From the NCBI RefSeq assembly GCF_025753855.1, contig NZ_JAOWPT010000012.1, positions 124,001 to 188,000 of the forward strand: 64,000 nucleotides of DNA, read 5' to 3'. This stretch comes from Mesorhizobium sp. ZC-5. GTDB taxonomy: Bacteria; Pseudomonadota; Alphaproteobacteria; Rhizobiales; Rhizobiaceae. Position 1 is the stretch's first letter. Each line of letters opens with the position of its first letter. Below the pieces are notes generated by a model. That model worked only from the letters and a program-made list of their open reading frames with translations, was not told the origin of the DNA and ran no database searches. Of the stretch, positions 62,197 to 64,000 are shown in pieces. The position numbers were made by a program, and so were the translations under genes.

Positions 62197-63246
62197 ATGC
62201 CACATGTCGTCGAGGCCGACATTCGCGAATTCGCGATAAAAACTCTGTCGGCAAGCGGTCTTGCCGGCCCGGACGCCGAAGCCGTGACAGACGGCCTGAT
62301 CCTCGCGACCAAGCGCGGGGTCACCACCCACGGCGTGTTCCGGCTCCCGCAATATTGCGAGGGCATCAAGAGCGGCAAGATCAACGGTCAACCGCAGGTG
62401 GGAATCTTGCAGCGTCGCGGCGTCACTGCGCTGGTTAATGCCGACGGCGGCTATGGCTTTCGCCCAGGGGCGATGGCCATGGACCTGGCGATCGAGATCG
62501 CCAGGGAGCATGGCGCCGCGGTCGTGGGCGTGCGCAACAGCCACCATTTCGGCGCGGCGGCGATCTATTCGGAGCGTGCCGCGCTGGCGGGGATGATCGG
62601 CCTGACAACGACCACCACGCGCTCCAACATCGCACCGACAGGCGCGATCGGCGCCGTCGTCGGCAACAATCCGATCGCCATCGCGATCCCCCGGCGGCAG
62701 CCGAAACGGCCGATGGTCCTGGACATGGCGCTCAGCCAGGTCGCGATGGGTCGCATCCGGGTTGCGGCGGCCAACGGGCAGAAGGTTCCGGAGGGTTGGG
62801 GCTACGATTCGCTCGGCCGCGCGACGACCGACCCGAATGCCATCCTCGCCAACGGCATCCTGGCCGCGATCGGCGAACACAAGGGCTACGGCCTCTCGGT
62901 CATGATCGAGGTGCTGGCCGGCGCGCTCACCGGGTCGCCCTTTGGCCTGGGATCGAACAACCACGATCACCCCAAGGGCGGCGTCGGCCATTTCTTCCTG
63001 GCGATTGCGCCGGATTTCATGCGCGAAACGGAGGCATTCTATGACGATGTGGAGGAACTGGTCCGGCAGATCAAGGCTAGCCCGCTCGCCGAGGGCAGCA
63101 AGGGCATCTTCCTGCCTGGCGAGATCGAAGACGTGAAGTCGACGCAGGCGGATCGGGATGGCCTCCCGATCTCGTCCGAGCTGGCAGGCCAGCTTGAGGA
63201 GCTTGCGGTCAAGACCGGCGTCGCGGCGCCTGCCTGGAAAAACTGA
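62197..63246 (+). CDS. Type-2 malate/L-lactate dehydrogenase family enzyme
   Basis: 349 residues from ATG 62197 (MPHVVEADIR); an ATG at 62188 overlaps the tctA end and has too little spacing to its AGGA. Features of the Ldh_2/YlbC fold: GVTTHGVFRLPQYCEGI, VGVRNSHHFGAAAIYSERAA (catalytic His), NIAPTGAIGAVVGNNPIAIA and GEHKGYGLSVMIEVLAGALT. The family oxidises 2-hydroxyacids such as malate, lactate, sulfolactate or ureidoglycolate with NAD(P). It follows the transporter, suggesting that it acts on its substrate. Confidence 0.88.
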   Translation: MPHVVEADIREFAIKTLSASGLAGPDAEAVTDGLILATKRGVTTHGVFRLPQYCEGIKSGKINGQPQVGILQRRGVTALVNADGGYGFRPGAMAMDLAIEIAREHGAAVVGVRNSHHFGAAAIYSERAALAGMIGLTTTTTRSNIAPTGAIGAVVGNNPIAIAIPRRQPKRPMVLDMALSQVAMGRIRVAAANGQKVPEGWGYDSLGRATTDPNAILANGILAAIGEHKGYGLSVMIEVLAGALTGSPFGLGSNNHDHPKGGVGHFFLAIAPDFMRETEAFYDDVEELVRQIKASPLAEGSKGIFLPGEIEDVKSTQADRDGLPISSELAGQLEELAVKTGVAAPAWKN

Positions 63247-63257
63247 TGGAGACCCCG

Positions 63258-63998
63258 ATGAACGTCGACCAGTCCGCCCTTATTCAAGAGCTTGCCCCGA
63301 CCGGGCGATTGCGCGCTGCGCTGAATTTCGGCAACCAGGTGCTCGTCCAGCGCGCCGACGACGGCTCCGCCAAGGGCATTACGCCGGCGCTTGCCATGGA
63401 ACTCGGCAGGCGTCTTGGTCTGGAAGTCGATTTCGTGCCTTACAAGCGCGCGGAAGACGTATTCGAAACACGCAACGACGGCGTGTGGGACGTGTGCTTC
63501 CTCGCCAACGAGCCGGTGCGTGCTGCCGAGATCGCGTTCACCGCGCCCTATGTGTCGATAGCCGGCGTCTATGCAGTGCCGCAGGTTTCTCCGTTCAGTG
63601 ATCTGGCCAGCGTCGACAAGCCAGGCGTGCGGATCGGTGTCGGCAAGGGCAGCGCCTACGACCTGTTCCTGACGCGCACCCTGAAGCAGGTTGAATTCGT
63701 CCGCATTGAGAGTGCCACGGGTATTCCAGCGCTGCTTATCGAGGGCAAGGCCGACGTCGCTGCCGGAATCCGGCAGCCGATGGAGGAGTTCATCGCGTCG
63801 ACGCCGGGCTACAGAATCCTCGCGGAGCCCTTCATGGAGATCAAGCAGGCGATGGCGTTGCCGAACGGGCGCCGGCTGGCTGCCGACTACCTGAAGCGTT
63901 TCGTTGAAGATGTGAAGGCGTCTGGCTTCGTCCGCGACGTTCTTGACCGCAACGGCCAGAAGGATGTCGCGGTGGCGCCGCCGGTGTCCGTCGCCTGA
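63258..63998 (+). CDS. Solute-binding-like (SBP_bac_3) protein without a signal peptide
   Basis: 246 residues from ATG 63258 (MNVDQSALIQ), with GGAG 6 bases upstream. The body has LAPTGRLRAALNFGNQVLVQ, AMELGRRLGLEVDFVPYKRA, VWDVCFLANEPVRAAEIAFT, VGKGSAYDLFLTRTL and MALPNGRRLAADYLKRFVED, as in amino-acid ABC binding proteins and cyclohexadienyl dehydratases. No signal peptide precedes it, so it is probably cytoplasmic or acts as an enzyme-like or sensor domain. No ABC permease genes are visible in the window. It ends 2 bases before the window edge. Confidence 0.75.
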   Translation: MNVDQSALIQELAPTGRLRAALNFGNQVLVQRADDGSAKGITPALAMELGRRLGLEVDFVPYKRAEDVFETRNDGVWDVCFLANEPVRAAEIAFTAPYVSIAGVYAVPQVSPFSDLASVDKPGVRIGVGKGSAYDLFLTRTLKQVEFVRIESATGIPALLIEGKADVAAGIRQPMEEFIASTPGYRILAEPFMEIKQAMALPNGRRLAADYLKRFVEDVKASGFVRDVLDRNGQKDVAVAPPVSVA

Positions 63999-64000
63999 CG

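Overview
The window reads as chromosomal DNA of an alphaproteobacterium of the order Hyphomicrobiales (Rhizobiales), most like the Mesorhizobium/Aminobacter group. This rests on the high GC content, the rhizobial GC-rich palindromic repeats, and protein families typical of that group (HSDL2-like dehydrogenase, a YcgN-type cysteine-cluster protein, ParB-like mobile-element genes, several tripartite tricarboxylate transporters). No species call is possible from sequence reading alone.

Region 1 (1-11131) is mostly ordinary chromosome. It holds the 3' end of a gene, a stretch dense in palindromic repeats (180-1625), an M24 peptidase, a small membrane protein, an SDR dehydrogenase, a parDE toxin-antitoxin pair with a striking inverted repeat over its start, an APC permease, a YqhA-family membrane protein, a large Pro/Ala/Glu-rich OmpA-domain protein, two secreted or periplasmic proteins and a tRNA-Ile2(CAU).

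Region 2 (about 11117-39988) looks like an old, decayed genomic island inserted at that tRNA. The last 16 bases of the tRNA region (11117-11132) recur exactly at 39973-39988. Between them lie an XRE regulator, a truncated gene running into a metallophosphoesterase, a chimeric sensor/DUF3604 gene, a lipoprotein hydrolase, an integrase fragment abutting a truncated and frameshifted RTX gene, a complete-looking type II secretion cluster (gspL-M-C/N-K-E-F-H-I-J on + and gspD-O-G on -), a very large secreted SpvB/RHS protein whose C-terminal WHH-type nuclease is frameshifted, a SUKH/SMI1 immunity gene, and a ParB-like pseudogene next to the right repeat. Many genes in the island are broken or fused.

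Region 3 (40434-63998) is a dense organic-acid uptake and catabolism region. It has three complete tripartite tricarboxylate transporter sets (TctA/B/C), three isocitrate-lyase/PEP-mutase family enzymes, an HpcH/HpaI aldolase, two RraA-like genes (one frameshifted), two isopropylmalate/tartrate-dehydrogenase family enzymes, two D-2-hydroxyacid dehydrogenases, a ketopantoate-reductase-like enzyme, a type-2 malate/lactate dehydrogenase, a LysR regulator and a signal-less solute-binding-like protein. Together they suggest import of several hydroxy- or branched dicarboxylic acids, oxidation to oxo-acids and C-C cleavage to central metabolites. Each tctC gene is followed by a GC-rich hairpin, and four intergenic regions carry a GTRTAC-centred motif like a FadR/GntR-type operator.
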